From: Cyclaneusma minus
Taxonomy: Eukaryota; Ascomycota; Leotiomycetes; Marthamycetales; Marthamycetaceae
Length of the DNA: 64,000 nt
Assembly: GCA_037179335.1 (NCBI GenBank)
Contig: JAKZHN010000001.1
Location: 434,001-498,000 of the forward strand
Direction of reading: 5' to 3'
A model generated the notes under the pieces. The model was not told the DNA's origin. It made no database searches and was given only the letters and a program-made list of their open reading frames with translations. Of the stretch, positions 1 to 11,100 are shown one piece after another (position 1 is the first letter of the stretch; every line of letters starts with the position of its first letter). The position numbers and the translations under genes are program-made.

Positions 1-335
1 ACTACAATATATGAATCCCCAAACGTCTCGATTTTTTGGACAGAAAAGTTTCTCTGCCATAGGTAGATTGAAGCAACTTCGAAAGTTTTGGTTTGACAGT
101 AATGCCGAATTCAAGCCCCCTGTCTGTCTGGTGGTGGGGAACAGTGGCCAAAATTAACTACCTAACTGCCTTTAAGTCCAATCTCAAGGACCTGGCAAAT
201 AGGATGCCATAATGGTCACGAGATCTCTTTGGTATTTATTTTCTGCTTCTCGTTTCCAGTCTAGTCTAGGTATGGCAGGCTTGCAGTTATTTCATATGCG
301 GCCGTTTCTGGACCAACACGGCCCTGATAAATATT

Positions 336-780
336 GGGATATTGCCAGTGATTAGGGAACTCATGATAACTAGAGAAACTCCTGACACTGGTATTTAGGG
401 ATTTCATAATACAGTGGGACGACAGAAGTCTGCACCCCCTTCTTGAATGATGACTTGAATCTCAAAATATCCATAATCTTTGAGAATATTCGGAATCACT
501 AAGCTATCTCCTAATTACTGGGAAAATTCCAATTACTAGAGATACTCCGAATCATTGGGGATATTCATAATCTTCAAGGCTATTACAGGAAATGCTCCTA
601 ATTACTGGTAATATTTGTAATCTTTAAGAATATTCTCATTTCTCAATCACTGGAGATATTCAGTGAATTCACAATATTCAAGGATATTCTGAATCACCGG
701 GAATACTCCTGATCACCGAAGGTATTCACAATCTTTGAGGATATTCTGAATCACTGTCGATATTCCTAGTTACTGAAGGG
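336..780. repeat. Degenerate 19-bp-period repeat array, locus 1
   Basis: Successive units begin gggatattgccagtgatta, gggaactcatgataactag, agaaactcctgacactggt and so on, and the array resumes after about 450 with units such as gatattctgaatcactgtc. The units diverge heavily but keep a spacing near 19 bp and the core GATATTC or GAATATTC followed by an AATCACTG-like half. The same pattern recurs near 18.1, 27.6, 28.5, 41.5 and 51.0 kb. Confidence 0.7.
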
Positions 781-797
781 GGTTCAGACTTTTGTCG
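410..797. mobile_element. Degraded mimp-like MITE copy
   Basis: TACAGTGGG at 410-418 is followed by a 23-bp arm at 420-442 (CGACAGAAGTCTGCACCCCC...). The reverse complement of 775-797 matches that arm at 21 of 23 positions. 19-bp repeats lie between the arms. The outermost bases of the right end (expected CCCACTGTA) are not present, so this copy looks decayed. The left end resembles the intact element at 27568-27788. Confidence 0.6.
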
Positions 798-966
798 CAT
801 AAAAGGCAAGACTACGAGTGAATTGATGGCCCAAAATGCACAAATGTGACAAGTGTTGACACATACCAGGTATGAGTGAAGCCAGGGCCAAATTTGGTAG
901 ACGAATATCATTGCTTGTATGCTTTTGCAACCCGGGGGCCACCGCAGTCTCTCCATCCATGTACGC

Positions 967-1527
967 CTATTTACGACCACCGAAAAGCCTAAGCACCGGT
1001 AGCGCTTTTCGATCTCCTAGTTTGTTGACAATCCTATACCCATCACCAGCCCTAGACTGCTTCGTAACCCTGTCCCCGTCTCCCAGACCGTCTGTATCGT
1101 CGAAATCGCTTGCCTTCCTCTTCACATTTTGGTCACCCTGCTGGGTACTCTTCTGGGTATCCTTCTGGGTGTCCATCTGGGTATCATCGCCGTCGTAGGA
1201 CATGTCAATGTCGCCATCATCCTGGGCTTGGCTCGGAGCACCAAAGAAATTCGCGATATTGGCCTGGTTGGTGTTGACTCCCTTCACTGGGCTGATGTCC
1301 ATCGGGCTGGTTGGGGGCGCAACGTTGGACCGCTTGGTTTTGCTTCCGTGCATTGGGCGGTTGGACTTGGTGGACTGAGACACTGCAAAGAGGCTTTTGC
1401 ACTCGGTGCAGAGGTCGTAGATAGCCGGAGTCTCGCAGAATCCCTCGTTGCACGCTCTCATGCCGCAGTATGTGGTTTCGTGGTGCATATGCCGCCTGGG
1501 GTCGCAGAACCACCTGTGAATGCACAT
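967..1527 (-). CDS. Cys-pattern hypothetical protein A (186 aa)
   Basis: Single-exon reading frame, function unknown. The start chosen is the ATG at 1527, because the N-terminus MCIHRWFC matches the two neighbouring genes (M-C-x5-C). A second conserved feature is C-x8-C-x2-C (CETPAIYDLCTEC). The rest is low complexity: a Ser/Pro/Asn linker, a stretch of about 30 residues rich in Asp, Gln and Thr (repeated TQ[MK]DTQKDTQ-like units), and a basic C-terminal end with a possible nuclear signal (VKRKAS). It is the most diverged member of a three-gene tandem cluster on the minus strand. No signal peptide or membrane segment is seen. The Cys spacing suggests metal binding or disulfides, but that is inference. 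Confidence 0.7.
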   Translation of the reverse strand: MCIHRWFCDPRRHMHHETTYCGMRACNEGFCETPAIYDLCTECKSLFAVSQSTKSNRPMHGSKTKRSNVAPPTSPMDISPVKGVNTNQANIANFFGAPSQAQDDGDIDMSYDGDDTQMDTQKDTQKSTQQGDQNVKRKASDFDDTDGLGDGDRVTKQSRAGDGYRIVNKLGDRKALPVLRLFGGRK

Positions 1528-2157
1528 GGTGAACGGTAGTGGTTTCGAGGCTATGAATGCTGTGCTGTTGATGTTTCGGAGAGGAGAGACAGTTTGGTGG
1601 AAGAGTAGTGACAGAATTGATAGAAGCTCGAGGACTGTAGTCGATTGTTCGTAATGAAGCCTGGAAGTGATATCTCGAACAATGAGCTGGGATAGAGACT
1701 GTTTGAATCCAACTACTCTGGTGTTGTTGAAGTGGCTGGAAAGATCCAAGAGAATGTCAGATGAAAGCTCCTGGGCGGTGTCTGCAGACTGGGAAGGGGC
1801 TACTTGCTACGAAATTCTGAATAGGAAAGAGAGGCTCGGATGCAAAGGTCACACAACAATGTACCTTCTTCATCTTCATGACCGAGATGGCGAAAGAACG
1901 AACAGCATTGCTGGGGAATATATGGCAACGACGAAGGAATACAGAGTTGTTGCATGTCAATTCACATCACGAATCAAAGTGCAGAAAGCTGAAGCTGTGT
2001 TTGGAGTGGAGTATCATTGCCTAGCACTAGAAGCACAAAGCGTACCCCAGAACCAACCGATGCGCCTCGCAACAGGCAAAGCAATCATTGCCCAGAGTAC
2101 GGTCCCAACCGGACACCCGAGCACCAGAGATCCGAATCAGAAGCTACCTAGGGCTTC
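1528..2157. other. Intergenic, promoter side of protein A gene
   Basis: No gene recognised. It should hold the promoter and 5' leader of the gene ending at 967 and the 3' end of the gene at 2158-2868. Confidence 0.5.
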
Positions 2158-2868
2158 TTATCCTTTGAAGTCCATCTCTCTGCGACCTTGCTGGGCACCG
2201 TTGAGGACATCTTGCAAACGCCTCTCTCCGAGAGCCGGACGAGCACCATTGTCAGGCTCTTGGACCACGGTCTCGTCTCCGCCGCCACTACCGCCGCCAT
2301 AATCCTGAGCGTCGTCGTCGCCATCGTCATTCAGGCGGCATTCGCAGCAGCAGTCGTTCGAGTAGGCGCATTGCGATTGGCCGAAGCAGGAACAGCCGAC
2401 GCAGTGGCACTCAACGCACTGGCAGTCCTTACAGTCGCAGGAAGTACCGGCGGTGATGTCCTCTTCTCCTTGGGTCTCGACGGCGTTGTTGGCACCCTGT
2501 GTTTCGACGGTGGTATTGTTTCCTTGGGCCTCGACGGTGGTGTTGTTTCCTCGAGTCTCGACGGCGTTGTCGGCACGTACGGTTTCCTTGTCGCTCTGCT
2601 CATCGTCGTCTTCGCCATAGCCGAAGAACTCATCCGCGTCGACATCGAAATCCTTATAGTTAAACTCATTGATGCTAGGCACGGGGCTAGGCACTCGCTC
2701 GGCAGCAAGCAAGTGGTCATAACCCTCGGTCTCTTCGGTGAAACACGGGTCACACATGCCCTCGAAGTCGAGTTCCGCTCTGCAAGAAACGGCACCCCAT
2801 CCTGGGCATCTCAGCGTTCTGGAAACCTTGTGGCGTCCAGAAGCGCAGTAGAAGCTTATGTGACACAT
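2158..2868 (-). CDS. Cys-rich acidic hypothetical protein B (236 aa)
   Basis: Single exon from the ATG at 2868, function unknown. The N-terminus MCHISFYC gives the shared M-C-x5-C pattern, followed by C-x9-C-x2-C (ending GMCDPC). The middle is strongly acidic (DVDADEFFGYGEDDDEQ). It is followed by four tandem copies of a 9-residue unit of the type AVETQGNNT (about residues 100-137), then a very Cys-rich block (CDCKDCQCVECHCVGCSC and a further CCCEC) and a Gly/Asp-rich tail. The modular order, N-terminal Cys head then acidic linker then C-terminal CxCxxC block, is shared with the gene at 4025-4474. This suggests a recent tandem duplication with linker expansion. Metal binding is plausible but unproven. 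Confidence 0.75.
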   Translation of the reverse strand: MCHISFYCASGRHKVSRTLRCPGWGAVSCRAELDFEGMCDPCFTEETEGYDHLLAAERVPSPVPSINEFNYKDFDVDADEFFGYGEDDDEQSDKETVRADNAVETRGNNTTVEAQGNNTTVETQGANNAVETQGEEDITAGTSCDCKDCQCVECHCVGCSCFGQSQCAYSNDCCCECRLNDDGDDDAQDYGGGSGGGDETVVQEPDNGARPALGERRLQDVLNGAQQGRREMDFKG

Positions 2869-4024
2869 GATGAAAGACGAAGAGGACGCTTGGGTTTGGT
2901 GAATGGAACCTGGTTGTGATAGTCAGTTTGCTGTTTGTTGTTGAGTGATTGCAGATTTCGTGATTGCAGATTTCGTGTTCTGGAGAGTTCTTCGAACTTA
3001 CCTTGGGGGGGCTTCGACTGTCGGTGCACTGGATTGTCTGAGGTCTGAACTCTGTAGTCACTAATGAGGAAGGTAAGCTACTGTGGCAGTGCAGAGCAGA
3101 GTGAGAGAGCCTTGGAAAAGCGGACATACCTTGCGAAGATGATCAACCTTCCTAGACTTGCGTACCACTAGTATGGTTGACAGTTCGAGTGGGTTGTCGC
3201 TGCCGTCAGGAGGAGGGTGATTTTGGAAGGAGACAGGAAGAAGGTCAACCCTTCTGGACCTGCGCAGTATGGCCAGCGTCCGAGAGTGTTGTTGGCGGCG
3301 AGAGAAAGAGGGGAGTCGTTCAGGAGAATGGAAGATGCATTCTATAGCTGCTGGAATTGGCGTCGTCCGATCCATCCGGTCCAACAGTCCAAAACACAGA
3401 CTGGAGTTGGGAACTGGCAGTCTGGTCTATAGCTCAAATCAAGACTGAACACCCGGACTGCCAATACAGACTGGAATCCAGGAACAGGGCCCCTTATGAT
3501 GGACTCAGCGACGGAAATCCTCCTTAGCATTGATAGAACTGTGAAATAACAGCACTGAGGGTAAATGGCCATTGTTCATATGATTCGGAACGGGGACTGC
3601 ACTCACTATGGTGCACTTGGAACAATACTCAATAGCGATGAAAGAGCTCCGATTCAGAGCTCGATATAGTCGACTGGCACCGACAGATTGGGGATCCGGG
3701 CGAGATTCCGGACCGGCATCAATCAGTCTTGGGAACAGACTTGATATGAAGTAAACTAGCAGACTGACAATGCGACGAAAAGCCTAGAAAGTAGAAAGAG
3801 AAAAAGAGAAGAAAAGGAAAAAAACACGGGCAAAAAGGCAAAACTGGAGAAAAGACCATGATATTTCTGACACTTGCTGTTGTGGCTATTCTTCGTTCCC
3901 AGCATACATACCATCCGCCCTGCTGTCGCTTCCCGAAATGCTCTGTTGGAGCGCGGATTCAACACAACGCTTTCAGCTCGAGCAGTGAAAGCAAAAAACA
4001 TTGGCAAGGAGACCACACACTCTC
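2869..4024. other. Intergenic between Cys-rich genes
   Basis: No supported gene. It contains a perfect 15-bp tandem duplication (tgattgcagatttcg) at 2946-2975 just upstream of gene B. The short open frames on both strands have no recognisable content. Confidence 0.5.
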
Positions 4025-4474
4025 TTACCACTCATCATCATCCTCATCATCGAGGCAGAATTCCCCCTCATAGTCCTCCTCTTCACCATCGTCCTCGTAG
4101 GAGCACTGGCACGGGCACTCTTCACTCTCACAAATCTCCTCGCATCCCCACTCCCCACAATCACAATCCCCACATCCGCACCCATCTTCCCCCTCATCCT
4201 CATCCCCGCTAGGATAGTCTTGATTTTCCGGCCGGTTCTCCTCATCTAAAAGATCATCCCCACCGTCCCCATCGTCATTCGGATCGCAGGAAGTGGTGTA
4301 AGACCCGCGTAACTCGTTCGGCCAAAAGTGTTTGTGATAACAATATTGGCAGAGTTTGATTTCCTCGCTTTTCTGCCTGCAGGAATCCGGATTCGAACAG
4401 CAGGGGTCGAGGGTTCGGGTGGGTCGGTGCGATCCACTGAGGTCAGTCGCACATTTGTATGTGACCTTGCACAT
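4025..4474 (-). CDS. Cys-rich acidic hypothetical protein C (149 aa)
   Basis: Single exon from the ATG at 4474. The N-terminus MCKVTYKC keeps M-C-x5-C, followed by C-x9-C-x2-C (ending KLCQYC). A long Asp/Glu-rich segment leads to a C-terminal Cys block (CGCGDCDCGEWGC ... CPCQC) and an acidic end (CLDDEDDDEW). It is a paralogue of the two genes downstream on the same strand. The protein is small, has no signal peptide and is very acidic. I do not know its function. Confidence 0.75.
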   Translation of the reverse strand: MCKVTYKCATDLSGSHRPTRTLDPCCSNPDSCRQKSEEIKLCQYCYHKHFWPNELRGSYTTSCDPNDDGDGGDDLLDEENRPENQDYPSGDEDEGEDGCGCGDCDCGEWGCEEICESEECPCQCSYEDDGEEEDYEGEFCLDDEDDDEW

Positions 4475-6288
4475 CCCGAAAGAATCAATATTGACAGACT
4501 GGGAGTCTGGGGGAGAGAGGTATCGGGGTGGAGTGGAGTGGCGGCTGATGGGAGCCGAAGCTGGGAGTCGCAGTCGAGTTTGATCGTCAGGTATGAAGGG
4601 TTTTGGTGTGAAGGAACTTCTGCGGTGCTAATAAGCTGGGTTGTGAGCAGCGGCGAGTAAAGAAAGCATGGAAGTCGATATTTATAAGAACCTAATCATT
4701 GAAGCTGCGGTTGTATCATTCTGCGGTGCTGGAGATTCAAGACACATCGTATTGTCGTGTTTTCCGTACTCATGTTGTGAAGAAAGGTCAATCTTGAAGA
4801 CTGAATCATATTGTCGTATTTTCCGTGCTCATGTTGTGAATGATGGTCGATCGAGACTCAAGAGTTGTGTCTCGGGACCTCGAGACATCAGCGTTTGAAC
4901 AATGACTGTTTTTCTTGGACACAGCAGCGAGTCAATGGTCTTTCTTCTTTCGTGAGTTGGGCTGTTCGACGACCAGACTAAAACGCTAGTGACAAGGACA
5001 GCAAGAATGACCTTGTTCTTCACCCGAAACAAACCTCCAGTCATGACTGGAGTCATGACTGGAATAGCCTTCCTTCAACCTCGAGCTTCACATTACCTTA
5101 CAGTGCGACCCCCCACCTTCGTGCAGATTCAGCAGTCCTCGGTGCTGCATGATTCATACAGCCGTGTTAAGAAATTTAGGTACTCAACGATTTATGATTC
5201 ACACACCTTGTCTCTTCCCTCATTAAATGGAGGAGGAATGGTTAGTCAACTTTCACTTGGGATCTCCAGTATCACCAATAGGCAGATGAACCGCATCCTT
5301 TCACGCAATCATGAAAGCGAGGAACCTCTCCTTTAGTTCTGAACGCGTCCACTTTTGATTTTCTGCACTCTTTCTGAGCGCTTGATGGCGAAGCAATATG
5401 CAGCCAATCTGCCCCCTCGAATCTTTTATCCCGCAGCAAAAGGCATCACTCCCTTCCAACTCCAACGACAGCACACCGCAATGGTCCGCCGAAGGGGCTG
5501 GAGAAACACATGCCACCCTCTTTCCCAGCCTACTACCTCCTCTACTGCGGCGTGGCTTCAGAATGCAAGGCATAACAAAAACATCAGAAAGCAAGGTACA
5601 AAAGGAGAACACATGAAAGAAACGAAACACGGCCCTTTATTGGGATAGAGGGTTCGTACACCGTTGCCGGCATACAAAGGACCTAAAAGCCCCCGTCAAG
5701 TCAGGTATTCTTTCTGAAAGCACGAGAACCAGCGCTGCTATGCATGCCATGTAACCCCCTAAAGGCTTTGAGAAAGAGGAAGATACACGAAAGAGCAGCT
5801 GCAAAAAAGGATTTCATTTCGAAATAGCCGCCCAAATGTCCAGTCTTTCGCGAACCCCGAAAGCGCGCCGGTCGATGTTGGAATGGTCTCATTAAGGCTT
5901 GTTGCGACTCTAGTGGGAAGACGGGCGAATTAGAGTGACGTATGATCTTTTTATTCGATGTATGCAGCCTCCCAACCCCAGCTCCGTTTGACCATTCGAG
6001 AAAGAACCGACCAGAGCGCTAATTGAAAGGATGCTTGACGCAAAAGTCGGAAGAAGAAGGCGAATTTCATGCTCATCGAGCCGTCGCGGTCGTGCTGTGA
6101 GAAAACCGAGACCGAAAGCCGGAACGCAGATTTAGTTGGCTTCAAGCGCAGGCGGCGACGAGGGTATCGAGCAGAAACGCAGTGTTAAGGACCCATATTG
6201 TACAGGGACAGGGGGATCGAGAACCATTAAATATTGTCCGCCTCCGGTCCGTATTTGACCACTTCTAAAACTTGTCGGGACGGCTAGC
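4475..6288. other. Intergenic, no gene recognised
   Basis: It holds the upstream region of protein C, a 59-bp direct repeat near 4750-4860, a short tandem repeat around 5040-5062 (catgactggagt twice) and the 3' flank of con7. The open frames between 5.3 and 6.2 kb are short, overlap on both strands and show no protein-like features. Confidence 0.5.
4750..4860. repeat. 59-bp imperfect direct repeat
   Basis: The run starting tattgtcgtgttttccgtac at 4750 recurs at 4809 as tattgtcgtattttccgtgc, with the following catgttgtgaa also shared. It lies about 280 bp upstream of the Cys-rich gene C, and most differences are transitions. Confidence 0.65.
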
Positions 6289-8112
6289 CTAGTGCTGAGA
6301 CTCGTACTTAGGCTGCGCACCGGGGTCTGCGGGCATGTCAGTACAGGAAAGCAACAGGGGGGAAAGCAAGCAATTACGTTGGCTGTACAGCTGGTTCGTG
6401 TTGCCGTAGGGGGATGCAGGGTAGCCGGAATACATGTGGTTGTTCGAATACTCGGAAAGCTGCGGAACGCCGCCAGCCGGAGCCTGATACTGGTTAGGCA
6501 CTTGAGCACCAGGCTGGTATCCAATTGGAGGGAGCTGTACTTGTGAGCGACTTCCTTGTTGGTATCCTGCAGCAGGCTGAGCAGCGTCAGCAGCAGGCTG
6601 GGCTTCAGAGGGGTTGCTCTGGGCCTGGGCGCTGCGCTGGCGCTCCTCCTCCTGCTTGCGAGCATTCTCTTCCTCCTTCTTGCGAGCCTTCCACTCTTTT
6701 CGGATCTCCTTGAATTCTACAGAGGCAATGAGTTAGCGCACGTTACACCAGTACTACTCGCGGTCCCGACAGATCGGTAGACCCATGCTAGCTCATGCGC
6801 CAGCGCGGATCATTCTGTGAAACCGCGTGCTGACCTAAAGCGCACCGGACAATTTGCAAGCCTGCCATACGGCATCGTGGGCAGAAAGCCAATCCGAGGC
6901 GTAAAACAACGTCGCAGGAAACAGAGAAGTCGAGGGAACACCAGAAAACCATGCAACGTACCTTCAGGAGTCCGCTTCGAGCCGTGCGACTGCATCGTGA
7001 CGTGCGCATTGAGGTGGTTCAATGTGCCGTAGGCCTTCTCGCAGTTATTCCATCCGCACTTGTACATGCGTTCGATTTCTTCGTATCGGCGTCGAGGTCG
7101 CTTGTGCTGCTGTGCACCCGGAATCGGTACGAACGAGTAGACCTGCGACATGTGAGGCTGCAAACCAAGTTAGCATGTTTTCAATTTGTAGCTAGCATTT
7201 CGTAGTGCGGGGCATCAAATCGGGTAAAGTAAACGCGTCTGCTGCATCCAGCGAGCTCAACCAACGCCTTTGTTTATCGCATTTTTCGCGTCTCGCAGGT
7301 AAAGTTGCATGTTGCGCGCTTCTCGCCAACTCCGAAACGCGTCGGAATATGAAGGTACTTACGCCTGGACGTCCGCCGACTGGTGCTGCTGAGGAGGAAG
7401 ATGACGCGCCTGAGACTGGGTACGCGTTTTGCATGGCATGCTGAGGGTGCTGTCCGTAACCTGCCCAGTCTGGCCGCGGCTGCGGGTACATTTGCTGAGC
7501 GGCATGTTGCGGATAACCGTGCGACATGTCTGGCTGCTGTGGGTAGGAGTATTGACCGTGTTGGGTGTAGGCGGGACTCGAAGTCGCGATCGAAGGATCT
7601 ATGGGAACATCCGGGTCAGATTTGCTTTGCTGGTTATGATGGTTGGAGCGGCCATCTTGCAGTGACATGGACGGACTCTGTGATTGCGCCATACCTCCGC
7701 TGCTACCGCTGTGGTTGCTGGCTGGATGGTATGGACGTTGAATGTATTCTGGGAAGTGTGCAGAGCGCGCCGAAGCTGAACCCACGCCGTACTCGGAGGT
7801 CGGGGTCGCGGAGGTCGAGTAGGTGCTGCTGGGGTTGGAGCGCACTTCTTGCTGGGGCGGGTACTGAGCAGCAGTCGAATGATCTGCTTGCTTTCCTTCA
7901 GATTGGGAGTCGGCGAGCGCTGGGTAGGGCGTTTGCAAACCTGACTGCGAGTACTCGGCGGGACCTCTGTCCATAGAGCTGTCGGTAGCGTTCTGAAGTT
8001 CGGCACCTAGGAGCTTGCTTAGAGCAGCTTCGGCGTTGCCTTCGTCGACGGGAACCGTGGTTGAGGGTTGGAACGATGTAGTCGGGTTCTGCTGTGTTGT
8101 CACTACTGACAT
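6289..8112 (-). CDS. con7: Con7-like C2H2 zinc-finger transcription factor (440 aa)
   Basis: Nuclear DNA-binding regulator. In rice blast, Con7 controls morphogenesis and infection-related genes. Exons: 8112-7363, 7157-6962, 6716-6378, 6326-6289; the frame closes at every junction. The first 250 residues are Gln/Ser/Pro/Tyr-rich and disordered. Basic KRPRRR (about 269-274) precedes one zinc finger C-x4-C-x12-H-x5-H, with Cys at about 284 and 289 and His at 302 and 308 (YKCGWNNCEKAYGTLNHL). A charged helical segment follows (EFKEIRKEWKARKKEEE), then a Gln/Pro/Tyr-rich tail. The finger plus RRRYEEIERMYKC and the helix match what I know of Con7. The last intron (6377-6327, 51 nt) is a multiple of three, and its perfect TACTGAC branch site favours removal. 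Retaining it would still give an open protein. The upstream region is very long and gene-poor. Confidence 0.9.
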
Positions 8113-11100
8113 ACTACAGCGCGTGTAACGACTAAGAAAGGTCGTGTTGCTTGAAAAGAGACTACAAGCCGCCGCGGACCGCAAGTGTTCGAAGTGGGCG
8201 CGCGCTGCTGAAAAGGAAGTAGCGACGACGGCGGAGGGAAGGGCGGATTAGAGGGTGACAGGTACCACTCGCGCGTGGGGGAGTTTTTGAGGTGAGGCTG
8301 GCCTCGGGAGTTGAGCAGTCGAGGATCAACAAGTCTGGAGCCGGGGCCGCGGTAGTGGATGCGTAGGCCAAAGTCGTCGATGCACGGCAAGCCACCACCA
8401 GACTGGATTTGCTGCGCGTGCAGAAGCGTCAAGCAGAAAGCAGTTAGACGCACCACACGGCGCCAGCAGATCGAGGGGAGTTAGAGTGGCAAGGGTCTGG
8501 CCTAGTTCCTGCCGCGGTGAGGGAGCAGGCTGGAGGCACACACTAAGTTGGGGGCGATCGCTAATAAGTGCGCGTGCTGGAGCCCTAGGGCCGGTGTGGA
8601 GAGTGTCGCAACAGGCGGGCGATGATGAGCTTCGCACCCTTAGCAGGACACCGAGGTCGAGGTGCGGTATAGCGTGGCGGACGTGCGCGGAATAGCGCGT
8701 GGTGATGCTGAGTCTACGAGGCCGGGCAGCGAGCGCGACTTCAAATAATCGGCGCCCGTCGTCAATTTGGATCGGATGGTGCCAAGCCACAGGCCTGCTC
8801 TTGACAAATCAGTGCGCAAGTCGCCGCCGCGCAGAGTGGACTCCGAGTCTGGCTGGGCCCGCTGCGCGAGATGACTGGCGAATTGCGGTGGGTGTTCTGG
8901 GGACGGGTGAGAAAAAAAGAAGCGGCGAGAGGGAAGAGGGCGCGCTGGCCAAATGTTTCGACGATTATTCTGCTGCTCAGTCGCGCTCCGCCGGAGTCTG
9001 TGCCGGCAAAACGTAATTTTTAGGGCCAGCTCGAATTTTACTCGCCCACCGCAATGACGATCAAGTGGGCCGCCTTAGATGCTGAGCCTCGCCCGATCGG
9101 GGACCCTCGCCAAAGCCAAAAGCCTCGAATCAGCCGGCCGTCCTGAGAACCGGGTTACAGAGGCCAGCCTGTCGCTTAAGGCCTACCCAACAAGCCCGAG
9201 CTAGGCGGTCCCAGGTCTGGGGCTTCAATTCAAGAACAGGCCCAAAGGCGGATAGCGGCACCTCCACAGCGCCGACTTGATGTTCAAGTTTTCTGCGCTT
9301 TTGTGCTGCTGCTTGCTGCACCGCTGGAGTTAGTCGAGTCTCCACGGATTTGCCCGAGATGTCGGCGCGAGAGTTTGGCAAGAAAGCAAATCGCCCTCGC
9401 CCAATTCCCACTCGCCCGCAAATGGGACGAAATGCCTGCAAGGGGGCTGGACGACAACTCAGCGGAGCGCTCACCTGACGACTGTCCTCAATCTTGGATC
9501 TGCTTGGCCCAACTTCCAAGGCCTGCTCGCTGGATGGAGAACCCCCTGTCGAAACACAACTCTGCGGCCGCGTGCTCGTGCTCGTGCTGCTCAACACCGA
9601 CGATCCAGGTCTTCCAACAACGTCGACTTCTTTAGCGCGAGCCAGAGAGAGGGATCAAGCCAGCGTCGATCGCCTAGTCGCTGTGCCTATACTTTCCCGC
9701 TAAGTCTACAAGCAGTGTAGCGCTGGACAACTATTTCCCTCAAGTGCTTCTCGAACCGGGAATCTGGCCACTAGGATCGATGTGCTCTGTTGACGGAGAT
9801 CTGGCCCTACCTTAACTTGGCTTCAACTGGATCGGCAGACGTTCTCGGTGATTATCAGCAAAGACGATTATGCTAACACAAGATCGCAACCAGATTTCAG
9901 AAACGCGGTCCTGCTGCCCCACGGAGCCTGACGGCGTGCAGTCAACACGACACGTCTTTCCAATCGGATCTTCCTCAAAAAGATGCAGTCGCGTCGATCT
10001 GCTCCAGACCTGGCGGCTAGAGACGTCACAGATTATTTTATATCAAAAATGGCGACAAACCAGCACTTGGCCCCGGAGATCTCCTCTTATGTGATGCTTT
10101 CTTTGGGCGGCGGATGAGCTGTGCCGAGGTGAGAAGATTCGGACTATTGCAGATCCTCGAAGGATGTCGCGCAACGAATGAGTAATGCCGGCACAGGGGG
10201 TGCGTATTTCGAAAGCGGTGGGAAGCGTGACGAAAGGAGGGGTCCTCGGATCAAGCTGTTGTTCATGTTGTCGTCGCTGCACGGTTGTCAACGCGCCTTG
10301 GTGTTCAGGAGCCGCCTCGTCCTTCTCGTAGACGCGTTCGCTAGCCAGAAGATGGCAGCCGTCACAAAAGTGACAGGCAGTTCGGCGAGCGACGATGAAC
10401 TTCTCGCCGTTGCAACACGCGATGCGGCAGGCTCTATTTCGCTCGAGTAGTGGCAGGCGATGGAAGACGGCACCGCGCAAAGCTTAGATTCGAGATTGGG
10501 AGGGATGAAGCGCGACGTGCTGGCGACGATGCACCCTTCAACGAGCCTAGTGCTGTGGTCAGAGAGCAGAATTCGTGCAGCGTGTGAAACCACCGACTGG
10601 ACTTGTGTCAAGATCCCTCACGAAAGTCAAGTTCTAGCGGCTGATCCGAGGGAGCACCAAGGCTAGCCTCTAGAGCGATGCGCGACAAGTTTCCACGATA
10701 GCTTCCACCTGCTATGGCGGAGAAGCTTCTGCCTAGTGGTCTGGGGTAGATGAAGTGTTTGAGGGGGCCAAGTTCCGGGCAGAACGAATTGTTGGTCGCC
10801 TCAGGGTGCGGAAACGGACGTGGTCGCGTCAGCGAGAAGGGAGTGGTGGTTGGGACTTGGGGGAAGTGGTCTGGGACTTGTTGCAGTCCAAGTATGTGAG
10901 TGAATGCTTTCTTTTTCCCCCCTCGAGGCACGCATAGACCGTGTTTTCTGCGTAATTGGTCACGGGCAGGCAAACTTGCACAGACAGACGCACAGCAGAC
11001 CGCAAGATTCGAGAGGCAATTTGGCAACAGCAGAATAATGACAGTTGGAAAATGTGCCGATGATGACCGCACCATTTGCTGCCGCTCGCATTTCCACGAC

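Larger units (their letters stand above)
1..966. other. AT-rich repeat DNA, no gene seen
   Basis: No convincing open reading frame. The part from about 336 to 780 is degenerate 19-bp-period repeat, described separately. The first 330 bases contain nothing I recognise. Confidence 0.6.

Noticed and set aside
2188..2919. 243-aa plus-strand frame rich in Val/Ala/Leu
   Set aside because: Antisense shadow of the Cys-rich gene B; its composition follows from the complementary acidic codons.
9130..9597. 155-aa minus-strand frame upstream of con7
   Set aside because: Ser/Arg/Pro-rich with overlapping plus-strand frames of similar length; typical of GC-rich non-coding DNA.
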